From contig CAAFYZ010000055.1 of the NCBI GenBank assembly GCA_900767415.1, positions 1-9,803 on the forward strand: DNA of 9,803 nt. Direction: 5' to 3'. Numbering within the stretch: position 1 is the first letter of the stretch; the number at the start of each line of letters is the position of its first letter. The position numbers and the translations under genes are program-made. The notes under the pieces were generated by a model. It ran no database searches, was not told the DNA's origin, and saw only the letters and a list, made by a program, of their open reading frames with translations. The stretch comes from Clostridia bacterium. GTDB taxonomy: Bacteria; Bacillota; Clostridia; Oscillospirales; CAG-272. Shown here piece after piece: positions 1 to 7,517 of this stretch.

Positions 1-2
1 AA

Positions 3-2630
3 TACAATAAAAATATCTTTTCCGTAATGGAAGAAGTATGGGCGAGCGATACCGAGAGAATCGACCTTGTGGTTTTCCTGAACGGCTTTGCGATTATGTC
101 GTTTGAACTCAAATGCAATTTTGCGGGGCAGAGCTATCAGGACGCGATTTTGCAATACCGCACGCAAAGAAACCCGAAAACGCGGTTGTTCTATTTCAAG
201 GCGGGGTGTATCGTCAACTTTGCAATGGACTTGCAGGAAGTGTATATGACAACGCGCCTTGCGAACGACGGCACGTTCTTTCTGCCGTTCAATATGGGGT
301 GCGGCACGGGAATTGACGCGGGCAAGGGCAATCCCGTTTATCCCGACAAATATTCCGTCTATTATATGTGGGAAGATATACTCAAAAAAGATACGGTATT
401 AGACCTTATCTCGGAGTTTATCTTTATCGAGCGCAAGGAAGAAACGGACGAAGTAACGGGAAAAACCACGGCAAAAGAAAAAGTGATTTTTCCGCGCTAT
501 CATCAACTTGACGTGATCCGCAAGACAATAACAGACGTAAAAGTAAATCATACTTTGCAAAATTATTTAATTCAGCACAGCGCAGGATCTGGCAAGACGA
601 ATTCCATTGCGTGGCTTGCGCACAGACTTTCTTCGCTTCACGATGAAGAAAACAAAATCGTTTTCGATAATATCATCATCTGTACCGACCGTGTAGTTGT
701 GGACAGGCAGTTGCAGGACGCGGTGCGCGGTATCGAACACAAGACGGGGCTTATCAAGGTGATGGACGATAAATGTTCGTCGGCAGACCTTGCTCTCGCG
801 CTTCAAAGCAATATCAAGATTATCGGCACGACGATACAGAAATTCCCGTATATCGTGGACACGGTAAAGAATTTGAAAAACAAGACCTTTGCCGTGATTA
901 TCGACGAAGCGCATTCTTCCACCGCCGGCAAGGATATGGCGGCAATCACGATGACGCTCGGCGCGGGCGAAGTGGATTTTGAAGAGGGCGTTATCGATAC
1001 GCAGGATATGATTGCGGACGAAATCCGTCGTAACGGCAAGCAAAAGAACGTTTCTATGTTTGCCTTTACCGCAACACCGAAAGCGACGACTCTCGACTTG
1101 TTCGGCAGATTGAACGCAAAAGGACAGAAAGAAGCCTTCCACTTGTATTCGATGAAGCAGGCGATAGAAGAGGGCTTTATTTTAGACGTGCTTGCGAACT
1201 TCACCGAATACAAGACGTATTATCGGCTGAACAAAGAGATTTCGGAAGATCCGAAGTACAAGACGGCACAAGCCAAAAAGCAAATCGCGCGGTTTGTGGA
1301 ACTGCACGAAACGAATATCGCGCAAAGGGTGGAAGTGATTGTCGAACATTTCCGCACGACGGTTTTGTCTGAACTCGGAGGAATGGCAAAAGCGATGGTG
1401 GTAACGGCTTCCCGCGCAAGTGCAGTCAAGAATCGTCAGGCGTTTGAAGATTACGTTACGAAAAAGGGCTACGCGGGTATTCACGCGCTTGTGGCATTTT
1501 CGGGGAAAGTGAAACTGCCCGATGACGAAACCGAATATACGGAAACGCTTTTGAACGGCTTTTCGGAAGATAAACTGCCGAAAAAGTTCGATTCGGACGA
1601 TTACAACGTTTTGCTTGTGGCGAACAAGTATCAGACGGGCTTCGACCAACCGAAACTTTGCGCAATGTACGTTTTGAAGAAGTTGCGCGGGGTGAACGCG
1701 GTGCAGACGTTGTCGCGTCTGAACCGTATCTGCCCGCCGTTCGAGAAAAAGACGTTTGTTCTCGATTTCGTGAATACATACGACGATATTGTCAAGGCGT
1801 TCGCGCCGTATTATACCACGACGTTGCTTGCAAATTCGGTTACGCCGACAGCGGTATATGACTTGGAAGCGAAACTCGACGGATATATGATTTTAGATCC
1901 TTACGACGTGAATATGGCGGCAGAGATTATCTATAAAAAGATGATCGAATCAAAGGACAAAAATCAGTTGCGTTTCTATCTGCAACGCGCCGAGAAAAAG
2001 CTGAAAGAATACGAATTGATGAAACAAATCGAGATAATGGCGGTCGTGCGGCATTTTATCCGTTTCTACGAGTTTCTGATACAGGTATCGTGCTTTGAGG
2101 ACGTGGAACTGCATAAAAAGTATCTGTTTCTGACTTACTTCGTTTCGTTCGTGAATATTTCTCTGCCGGGCGGCGGGTTCGATTTGACGGGGAAGATTAA
2201 AGCGGACAACTTCATTCAGAAGAAAGGCGAAGAGCATAAAACGACAAAAGTAACGCCCGATCCGATCGTAAAACTGCCGACGGCGGACGACTTTAATCTG
2301 AACGAGGACAAGGTAAAACGTCTTTCGGAGATTATCGACGAAATCAACAGCAAAACGGGCAAAACCTACGATAACGACGTCGTAATCAAGGCAATGCTTC
2401 AAATCAAAGACTTGATGATGAAGTCCGAAAAACTGCGCGAGAGTGCGAAAGCGAATACGGAAAGCGACTTTGCGTTTTCGTATTTCGACGGTATCGACGA
2501 CGCGCTGATCGAGGGACTTTCGCAAAATCAGGACTTCTTCTCGTTGCTTCTTTCTAACGACGAAATGAAGAAAGAAGTTCTCGGTATCTTCGTCAGCGAG
2601 ATTTACAAGAGTTTGAGAGAAGGTAGATAA
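3..2630 (+). CDS. hsdR: Type I restriction endonuclease subunit R, 5' end cut by window
   Basis: This is the ATP-dependent translocase/nuclease subunit of a type I restriction-modification complex, which binds HsdM/HsdS, pumps unmethylated DNA and cuts it. The frame is open from base 3, before the first ATG at 27, so the N-terminus is missing (family members are about 1000 aa; 867 codons follow the ATG). Numbered from that ATG: the PD-(D/E)xK nuclease core has D13 and E27-L-K29; Walker A HSAGSGKT is at 184-191; DEAH at 293-296; TATPK at 348-352; the motif IV-like stretch is around 455-470; motif V (NKYQTGFDQP) ends at 542; motif VI QTLSRLNR is at 560-567. A helical C-terminal region, probably contacting HsdM, follows from about 590. 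No frameshift is seen and all motor motifs are intact. hsdM and hsdS are not in the window and would be upstream. Leucine TTA codons recur here, unlike the neighbours, which suggests transfer. Product is secure; system completeness cannot be seen. Confidence 0.96.
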   Translation, partial: YNKNIFSVMEEVWASDTERIDLVVFLNGFAIMSFELKCNFAGQSYQDAILQYRTQRNPKTRLFYFKAGCIVNFAMDLQEVYMTTRLANDGTFFLPFNMGCGTGIDAGKGNPVYPDKYSVYYMWEDILKKDTVLDLISEFIFIERKEETDEVTGKTTAKEKVIFPRYHQLDVIRKTITDVKVNHTLQNYLIQHSAGSGKTNSIAWLAHRLSSLHDEENKIVFDNIIICTDRVVVDRQLQDAVRGIEHKTGLIKVMDDKCSSADLALALQSNIKIIGTTIQKFPYIVDTVKNLKNKTFAVIIDEAHSSTAGKDMAAITMTLGAGEVDFEEGVIDTQDMIADEIRRNGKQKNVSMFAFTATPKATTLDLFGRLNAKGQKEAFHLYSMKQAIEEGFILDVLANFTEYKTYYRLNKEISEDPKYKTAQAKKQIARFVELHETNIAQRVEVIVEHFRTTVLSELGGMAKAMVVTASRASAVKNRQAFEDYVTKKGYAGIHALVAFSGKVKLPDDETEYTETLLNGFSEDKLPKKFDSDDYNVLLVANKYQTGFDQPKLCAMYVLKKLRGVNAVQTLSRLNRICPPFEKKTFVLDFVNTYDDIVKAFAPYYTTTLLANSVTPTAVYDLEAKLDGYMILDPYDVNMAAEIIYKKMIESKDKNQLRFYLQRAEKKLKEYELMKQIEIMAVVRHFIRFYEFLIQVSCFEDVELHKKYLFLTYFVSFVNISLPGGGFDLTGKIKADNFIQKKGEEHKTTKVTPDPIVKLPTADDFNLNEDKVKRLSEIIDEINSKTGKTYDNDVVIKAMLQIKDLMMKSEKLRESAKANTESDFAFSYFDGIDDALIEGLSQNQDFFSLLLSNDEMKKEVLGIFVSEIYKSLREGR

Positions 2631-2639
2631 AACGAAACC

Positions 2640-2673
2640 AAAAACGCACCTTGCAAAAGCAGGGTGCGTTTTT
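2640..2673. terminator. Bidirectional terminator shared by hsdR and the convergent lipoprotein operon
   Basis: An 11-bp perfect stem (AAAAACGCACC at 2640-2650 with GGTGCGTTTTT at 2663-2673) continues through a T-G wobble into TGC/GCA around an AAAA loop. Five T's end the + strand copy and five A's begin it, so it can terminate transcription in both directions. It starts 10 nt after the hsdR stop and lies 23 nt beyond the stop of the opposing lipoprotein gene. Confidence 0.92.
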
Positions 2674-2695
2674 AGTTAAGAATCGTGACTTTTTG

Positions 2696-5665
2696 TTAAT
2701 TCCATGCGTAGGTCACTTTATAAACGCGGTTTTCTGTCAGCGGGATGTCGGGCGGGGTCTCACCGTCGGGAACATCGACGCCATCGACGGTCAGGACACG
2801 GTTTCCTTGCATGACATAAGAGGTGCGGAAGGTTTTATCTTCCCCGACGTCGCGGAGGTAGCAAAGATAGATTGCTTGCCCGCCGTTTCTCTCGAGAATC
2901 GTCATAACGACCGCTTTGCCTTCCGGAACTTCGAGCTTCACATACAGGGTGACGCCGTCTTCGGGGGTTGCCATGGAAGTGAAGGGGATCGTCATCGCCT
3001 CGTCGGTATAAACCTTGAACATGCTCCGATATTCCTCGGGCACAGTAGAATTGAAAAGATAGCTGTTGCTATATTCCGAGAGGAAGAGTGTGATATCCTC
3101 GGGCGTGACTGTCTTTCCGACAGGGATGTTCCCCATCGAGTAGAGTGCACGATACCCCTCGACGATAAACTCATAACCGCTCACATACTCGTCGTTCGTC
3201 GTCTCGGTTTCCACCGAGATGGCGTCGTAAGTCTCCGTGTCGAAAACATAGGAGAGACGGATCGTCTCCTCGTCGAAGTACGCCTCGTTCTTCGCCTCGT
3301 CCTCAAAGAAAATATCTGTCCGATAAGCGCCGAAGTAGGAGACGATCTTGCCGTCTTTGACAAAGAAGGAAAAATCGTTCGCGTAAGCGGTCTTGAGATA
3401 TCCGGCGCCTTCGTAGTTCCCGGCGTCGAAGTCTCCCTCCGCCGCGGCACGGAAGGAGAGGCGGACACTGCCGTCGTCCGTTCGTGTCACGGTGATGTTC
3501 GTGACCGTGTAACCGAATCTTTCGAGGTTTTGATTCACGATCTCTTCGCAGAAACTCTCATAGGAGGTCGCAGACGAAAGAAAACAGAAGTCAAACCATC
3601 TTTCGGGGAGATACCTCGCAATTTCGGACGGATGGAACGAGGGCTTTTTGTAAGTGCCCTGCGCCGTGTCGCCCATCCTGCGGTAGTATTTGATCCGTTC
3701 GACTCCGTCGACGTCGACGGTTTTTACCGCGACGACGGTTTCGTAGCGTTGCGTCAGGTCGCCGCCCATGGGCGGGACGGCACAGAGTTTCTCCTTTTGA
3801 TAGTAGCGCTGTCCCGAGAGGGACTCGACAAGATAGAAAATCGACAGAACCTTCTCGCCGTCCGTCGACTTGTAATCGCTCGCGTAGGTGTAGTCTCCGT
3901 CATAGGTGAGGGTATAGCCGAGCCCGACGAGAAGCTCTCGGAAATTCTCTTCGGCGGTATAATCGGTTTCGTAATCGCATACGGAGCACTTTTTGTTCTT
4001 GCCGTTCGGGATAAAGTCGTGCACGCCGAAGTCGAATGTCTCATAGCCGCACTCCGAGCAGACATGCCGGTGTGCACTCTCGTCATACACCCAGTCACCG
4101 ACGCCGAAGTGGTCGACCGTCGGCGGCTCTTCAAGGTAGACGTCTTTGTAGACGATGGTATACACGCGGCTCTCGGAGCAGAGGAAGCCCGAGTATGCAA
4201 AGTCGGTACGCCCGTCAACCGAAAGAACCTCGTAGTTCTGGAATCTGTCTCTCGGGTAGAAATATTCTCCGAGTTCCCAAAGGTATACGAGCTTTACATA
4301 TTTGCCGTATTCTCCGTCAAACATCGTGACGACGGTCGCATATCCTTCCGGCGCGACGAATTCAAGATACAGGGTGAGCTCTTCGCCGAGCGTCACTTCG
4401 GTAAAGGGGATCGTGCGCGCCTTGTCGGTATAGAGGCGGAACATCCCGAGGTTTTCGTCGTTGCCGATGATGAGGTAGGTGCGAGCGCTCAGATAATCCA
4501 CGACATCCTGTGCGGTCAGTACCGTTCCGACAAGGACATCGTTATAGAAGACGGAATCGCCGTACTCGCTCTTTTCGATGGAAATATCGGCATAGTAGTG
4601 GTTCGGTGTTTGTTCGGTTTCGATCGAAACCGACGCGGACAGCTCTTCGTCGAATTCATAGGAAAATTCGGTCGTGCGGACCGTGTGCTCGGTGTAATTT
4701 TCCTCCGTGTTGTCAAACGCGTATTCGTCGTAGAAGTCGGAGACCGTCCTGACGATGCGCCCGTCTTTTACGGTCAGGGAGAGGGCGGTGCGATAGGTAT
4801 CGGTCGCCCCCATGGATTCGTTATATTCCTCTCCGCTGAATGTGATGGTGAGCGTGACCGAGCCGTCTTCCGCACGGGTGAAGACAACGCTGTCGGGGCG
4901 CCCGCCGTCTTCCCCAGCGAGAGCATAGACACCGGCGACGAAACTCTCGTAGGTGTCCCCCCGTTCGATGTAGCACCCTTCCAACTGTTCGGTAGGAGAG
5001 AGGAAGCGACGGTCGCCGTCCTCGTAATAGCGCGGGCTTACGTACTCTCCCTTTTTGAGGATGATGTCGGGATTCTCTTCGTCGAGCGCCTCGACATAAT
5101 GCTTGGTGCGGGCAACCTCGCCGTCAAGCACGGCGCGAAGCACGATGAGAGCCCAGTCGCTCCTTTGAAGACTGCCGTCATCGTTCAGATACCCACCCTC
5201 GCGGGAAAAGGAATAACGACTGTCCCCGCCGTAGGTCTCCCGTTCGATGACGCGATAGAGGCGATCGTTCGAGGCGTTGACCTCCGCGAGGTATCTCGCG
5301 GTATAACTTCCGCGATAACTCATCGTGAAGTCCCGCCCGACAAGGAAATATAAGCAGTTTTCTTCGTCGGTATATTCCGCCTCTCTCTGACAGACGGAAC
5401 ACTTTTTGTTTCTGCCGTTTGCCGTGAAGGTGTGTTCGGCGACATCGTAGGTGTGTTCACTGCATTCGGTGCAGGCGTGTCGATGCGAGGTGTCGTCACT
5501 CTCCCACTCCTCCCGCGCCTTATGGACAGGGGCAGGGGGATTGTCTTCACCGCCGGTCTCGCCGCCGTCGGGCGGCGTCTTGTTGTTGCCGCAGGACGCA
5601 AGTGCGAAAACAAGCGCGAGTGTCAGAAGCAGAACGGATAAAAGCAGGAAAATACGGTGTTTCAT
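2696..5665 (-). CDS. Large secreted lipoprotein with two tandem His/Cys-containing modules
   Basis: A 989-aa predicted surface lipoprotein. Residues 1-24 form a signal peptide (KHR, then a hydrophobic stretch) ending in the lipobox L22-A-S-C25; a Pro/Gly/Glu-rich linker follows. The rest is two modules, about 54-510 and 525-989. Each opens with a His/Cys unit: H61, H63, C65xxC68, H71, H78, C89xxC92, and H532, H534, C536xxC539, H549, C560xxC563, which look like structural metal sites. Each later holds YTDxAxTIPFT (412-422, 886-896) followed by a TLYxxxE strand, resembling the second half of the InlB-type Listeria-Bacteroides repeat, and ends in RVYxxxY. The start is set by GAAAGGA at 5673-5679, 7 nt before ATG. 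It is the second gene of an operon with the tetR-type gene 15 nt upstream. I recognise no catalytic domain; function is unknown, with export and attachment to the membrane well supported. The long open frame on the opposite strand is a codon-use artefact. Confidence 0.93.
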   Translation of the reverse strand: MKHRIFLLLSVLLLTLALVFALASCGNNKTPPDGGETGGEDNPPAPVHKAREEWESDDTSHRHACTECSEHTYDVAEHTFTANGRNKKCSVCQREAEYTDEENCLYFLVGRDFTMSYRGSYTARYLAEVNASNDRLYRVIERETYGGDSRYSFSREGGYLNDDGSLQRSDWALIVLRAVLDGEVARTKHYVEALDEENPDIILKKGEYVSPRYYEDGDRRFLSPTEQLEGCYIERGDTYESFVAGVYALAGEDGGRPDSVVFTRAEDGSVTLTITFSGEEYNESMGATDTYRTALSLTVKDGRIVRTVSDFYDEYAFDNTEENYTEHTVRTTEFSYEFDEELSASVSIETEQTPNHYYADISIEKSEYGDSVFYNDVLVGTVLTAQDVVDYLSARTYLIIGNDENLGMFRLYTDKARTIPFTEVTLGEELTLYLEFVAPEGYATVVTMFDGEYGKYVKLVYLWELGEYFYPRDRFQNYEVLSVDGRTDFAYSGFLCSESRVYTIVYKDVYLEEPPTVDHFGVGDWVYDESAHRHVCSECGYETFDFGVHDFIPNGKNKKCSVCDYETDYTAEENFRELLVGLGYTLTYDGDYTYASDYKSTDGEKVLSIFYLVESLSGQRYYQKEKLCAVPPMGGDLTQRYETVVAVKTVDVDGVERIKYYRRMGDTAQGTYKKPSFHPSEIARYLPERWFDFCFLSSATSYESFCEEIVNQNLERFGYTVTNITVTRTDDGSVRLSFRAAAEGDFDAGNYEGAGYLKTAYANDFSFFVKDGKIVSYFGAYRTDIFFEDEAKNEAYFDEETIRLSYVFDTETYDAISVETETTNDEYVSGYEFIVEGYRALYSMGNIPVGKTVTPEDITLFLSEYSNSYLFNSTVPEEYRSMFKVYTDEAMTIPFTSMATPEDGVTLYVKLEVPEGKAVVMTILERNGGQAIYLCYLRDVGEDKTFRTSYVMQGNRVLTVDGVDVPDGETPPDIPLTENRVYKVTYAWN
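3977..4072 (-). repeat. His/Cys unit, copy 2 of the lipoprotein
   Basis: Residues 532-563 match copy 1 in the order HRHxCxEC, an aromatic/acidic stretch, H, NG(R/K)NKKCSVC, followed by YTxEEN in both. It marks the start of the second tandem module. One of the copy 1 histidines (H71) is not kept. Confidence 0.8.
5390..5485 (-). repeat. His/Cys unit, copy 1 of the lipoprotein
   Basis: Residues 61-92 carry HxH, CxxC, spaced His residues and a second CxxC in the context NKKCSVC. The same arrangement recurs at residues 532-563, about 471 residues later. Paired CxxC with nearby His suggests a small metal-binding knuckle, but this is inference. Confidence 0.8.
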
Positions 5666-5680
5666 AAGGTATTCCTTTCT

Positions 5681-6379
5681 TTATACGGATTTGCGGTCGG
5701 AAAATCTGAAGTCAAAAGTCATCTCCAACGCGGAAAACAACTTTTGCATGACGGCGTTCGCCGTTTTTGTGATGTCGACGGTACGGAGCTTTTCGAGGAT
5801 CGCCTCGACCTCTTTCTCGGGGACGTGATAGACCGAGAACGCCATGCGTAAAAAACGCTCGGTTTTCTTTCTCAACGTGAAATATTTGTCACACGGGCGC
5901 GCCATATAGCCGCGCATCATACCCGCCGTGCCGATCTCCGCCTCGTAAAAATCGCTGTCGCTCCATGACGGATTGTAACTTCCGAATACCTTTTGCAGTT
6001 CCGTCGATGTCATCTGATAAATATATTCGGAAAGTTGCGGGGAGGTGTATGCCTCGATGTAGATCTCCCGCAGATTTTCGTTTTCCTCCGTGATCGCGAG
6101 CTGGATTGCCGTCTCCGTGGCATAGATTCCCGCGGGACTCCCTCCCTCGGGCGAGATGCCCCGGGCAATGCCGAACTGGTTGGAAAACATGAACTCGGTC
6201 AGCGCGAAGAGTACGCCGTCCTTCGTGCGGAAAATGTTCTGAAAAGTCCCGGCGGAGACTCCTGCCGCTCTGATGATGTCCTGCATGGTCGTCGCGCGGA
6301 ATCCCCGCTCAATGAACATTTTGACACAGGCGGCGAGAATCCGCTGTCGCGGGTCCTTGTCTTTGACCTTTTGCGTCAT
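5681..6379 (-). CDS. TetR/AcrR-family transcriptional repressor
   Basis: A 232-aa one-component regulator. The N-terminal DNA-binding domain is typical: RQRILAACVKMFIERGF (11-27), then the helix-turn-helix at about 31-50 (TTMQDIIRAAGVSAGTFQNIF) and the closing R-T-K-D-G-V-L segment in place of the usual SKEaL. The remaining ~170 residues form a helical ligand-binding/dimer domain without a recognisable ligand signature. An AGGAGG sits at 6385-6390, 5 nt before the ATG. It is first in an operon with the 989-aa lipoprotein, whose start is 15 nt past its stop. The promoter overlaps a perfect palindrome, so it probably represses itself and the lipoprotein and is released by an unknown ligand. It may have other targets elsewhere. 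Confidence 0.93.
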   Translation of the reverse strand: MTQKVKDKDPRQRILAACVKMFIERGFRATTMQDIIRAAGVSAGTFQNIFRTKDGVLFALTEFMFSNQFGIARGISPEGGSPAGIYATETAIQLAITEENENLREIYIEAYTSPQLSEYIYQMTSTELQKVFGSYNPSWSDSDFYEAEIGTAGMMRGYMARPCDKYFTLRKKTERFLRMAFSVYHVPEKEVEAILEKLRTVDITKTANAVMQKLFSALEMTFDFRFSDRKSV

Positions 6380-6405
6380 TCGATCCTCCTTGATGATAAA
6401 TTGGT

Positions 6406-6423
6406 TTGCAACTTGGGTTGCAA
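6406..6423. promoter_or_regulatory. Probable TetR operator palindrome
   Basis: TTGCAAC-TTGG-GTTGCAA is a perfect 7+4+7 inverted repeat placed 4 bp downstream of the -10 box and covering the predicted transcription start. The octamer TTGCAACT also occurs as a direct repeat at 6406-6413 and 6418-6425. Position, symmetry and size fit autorepression by the adjacent TetR-type protein; binding itself is inferred. Confidence 0.75.
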
Positions 6424-6427
6424 CTCA

Positions 6428-6456
6428 ATTATAACAGATGAAAATGCAAAAAGCAA
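6428..6456 (-). promoter_or_regulatory. Sigma-A-type promoter of the tetR-lipoprotein operon
   Basis: Read on the - strand: -35 TTGCTT (6451-6456), a 17-bp spacer, and a perfect -10 TATAAT (6428-6433). Transcription would start near 6421, about 42 nt before the ATG at 6379. Confidence 0.8.
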
Positions 6457-6466
6457 GAGGAAAAAG

Positions 6467-6496
6467 AAAAAAGGCGGTTCAAAAACCACCTTTTTT
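6467..6496. terminator. Terminator ending the marR-exporter transcript (symmetrical)
   Basis: AAAAAAGG (6467-6474) pairs with CCTTTTTT (6489-6496) and GGTT (6476-6479) with AACC (6484-6487), with one C/A mismatch and a 4-nt loop. On the - strand it ends in a U-run, placing it about 245 nt beyond the exporter stop codon and just before the tetR -35 box, so it would insulate the two operons. It could also work on the + strand. Confidence 0.75.
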
Positions 6497-6503
6497 CATT
6501 GTT

Positions 6504-6537
6504 ATCGCCCACGCATATCATCGCTTTGAAGGGCGAT
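6504..6537. repeat. 7-bp inverted repeat ATCGCCC/GGGCGAT
   Basis: ATCGCCC (6504-6510) and GGGCGAT (6531-6537) are perfect inverted copies around a 20-nt spacer. It lies between the terminator and the double-hairpin repeats. It could be a weak RNA stem or an edge of the repeat cluster; no role is evident. Confidence 0.45.
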
Positions 6538-6560
6538 CCCGCTCCGTGTCTTCTCCCATG

Positions 6561-6612
6561 CCTTCTCCGGCGGGAGAAGGTGTCGCGGCTCGCCGCGACG
6601 GATGAGGCGTCC
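6561..6612. repeat. Double-hairpin intergenic repeat, copy 1
   Basis: A 52-bp unit with hairpin A (CCTTCTCC, loop GGCG, GGAGAAGG; 6561-6580), hairpin B (GTCGCGGC, loop TC, GCCGCGAC; 6582-6599) and a tail GGATGAGGCGTCC. It resembles dispersed REP-like palindromic elements found between genes in many bacteria. No coding function: short open frames across it are unsupported. Confidence 0.85.
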
Positions 6613-6642
6613 GACGCGGCTCATACCTTCCCGCCATCCTCG

Positions 6643-6694
6643 CCTTCTCCCGCCGGAGAAGGTGTCGCGGCTCGCCGCGACGGATGAGGCGTCC
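6643..6694. repeat. Double-hairpin intergenic repeat, copy 2
   Basis: A direct repeat of copy 1, 82 bp further on, identical over 52 bp except for the loop of hairpin A, which reads CGCC instead of GGCG, its exact reverse complement. Hairpin A spans 6643-6662 and hairpin B 6664-6681. A 30-bp spacer (6613-6642) separates the copies. It sits 46 bp beyond the exporter stop codon, so it forms part of that mRNA's 3' end. Confidence 0.85.
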
Positions 6695-6740
6695 CCTCAA
6701 CTTTCTTTACAATAACCGATAAGAGTCCCGCTGCCGCACC

Positions 6741-7517
6741 TTAAGAAAACAGCGAAAAAGTCAGCACGACCACCCCGAGAAGCAAAAGGACGACACCCGT
6801 CACACGGTTCAGCGTCTTCGGCTCGGACTTGTTCGCAATCTTCGCGGCGATTCGTGCAAAGAGGAGGGTAGAGCCGACGCAGAGCACGAGAGGAAGCCAC
6901 TCGGGCGCACCGCCGATGACGAAATGAGAGAGCGCACCCGTCAGGGCGGTAAAGGTCATGATGAAGACGCTCGTGCCGACGGCGGTTTTGAGTTCGTACC
7001 CCATGACGGCGGTCAGAAGAAGGAGCATCATCATGCCGCCGCCCGCACCGACGAATCCGCAGATAAAGCCGACGACAGAGCCGCAAACGATGGACTTGAC
7101 GACCATCTCTTTCTTTGAATGCGCCATCATGTCAGCTTTTGTTGTCATTACGGGCTTTACGATGAACTTGATACCGAGCAACATCGTCATAAAGACGGAG
7201 AAGTTCCCCATCGTAGAAGAAGGCACAAGACTGGAAACATAACTTCCGACTACGGTGAATGCGAGCACCGCCGCCATCATGACGGCACCGCCGCGAATGT
7301 CGAGATTTTTGTTCTTCCCGTAGGTGTAAGCGGAGACGGCACTGGCGAGGACGTCGGACGCTAAGGCGATGCCGACCGCGGCGTACGGCTCCATACCGAG
7401 GAAGGTGACGAGCATCGGCGTGATGACTGCCGCCGCACTCATACCGGCGAACCCCGTGCCGACACCGGCACCGAGCCCCGCTAACAGGCAGACAAGAATC
7501 ATAATTCCGTAGTCCAT
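6741..7517 (-). CDS. TauE/SafE-family membrane exporter (sulfite/organosulfur-type permease)
   Basis: A 258-aa integral membrane protein. The family moves small anions such as sulfite, sulfoacetate or other organosulfur compounds out of the cell; the substrate here cannot be told. The sequence shows seven or eight hydrophobic segments in two related halves. The N-terminal half has the glycine-rich GLGAGVGTGFAG (14-25) followed by AAAVITPML; the second half has GFICGFVGAGGGMMMLLLL (150-168) and the conserved LKTAVGTSVFIM (176-187). Length matches the family. AAAGGGG lies just upstream of the ATG within the marR coding region, and the start overlaps the marR-type gene by 19 nt, so the two are translationally coupled in one operon. 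Expression is therefore probably set by the MarR protein. Confidence 0.92.
   Translation of the reverse strand: MDYGIMILVCLLAGLGAGVGTGFAGMSAAAVITPMLVTFLGMEPYAAVGIALASDVLASAVSAYTYGKNKNLDIRGGAVMMAAVLAFTVVGSYVSSLVPSSTMGNFSVFMTMLLGIKFIVKPVMTTKADMMAHSKKEMVVKSIVCGSVVGFICGFVGAGGGMMMLLLLTAVMGYELKTAVGTSVFIMTFTALTGALSHFVIGGAPEWLPLVLCVGSTLLFARIAAKIANKSEPKTLNRVTGVVLLLLGVVVLTFSLFS

Noticed and set aside
2651..5353. 900-codon open frame on the + strand opposite the lipoprotein
   Set aside because: It is in exact codon register with the lipoprotein gene, so its lack of stops only reflects that gene's avoidance of TTA, CTA and TCA. It starts with TTG inside the terminator hairpin, has no ribosome site, and reads as a compositionally odd protein with no recognisable domains, while the - strand gene has RBS, lipobox and duplicated modules.
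6561..6694. CRISPR array of two repeats
   Set aside because: Only two 52-bp units, each made of two hairpins, with a 30-bp spacer and no cas genes; a palindromic intergenic element explains them better.
6499..6700. Short open frames across the intergenic repeats (60-62 codons, both strands)
   Set aside because: They are translations of the hairpin repeat itself, with no ribosome sites and no protein-like composition.
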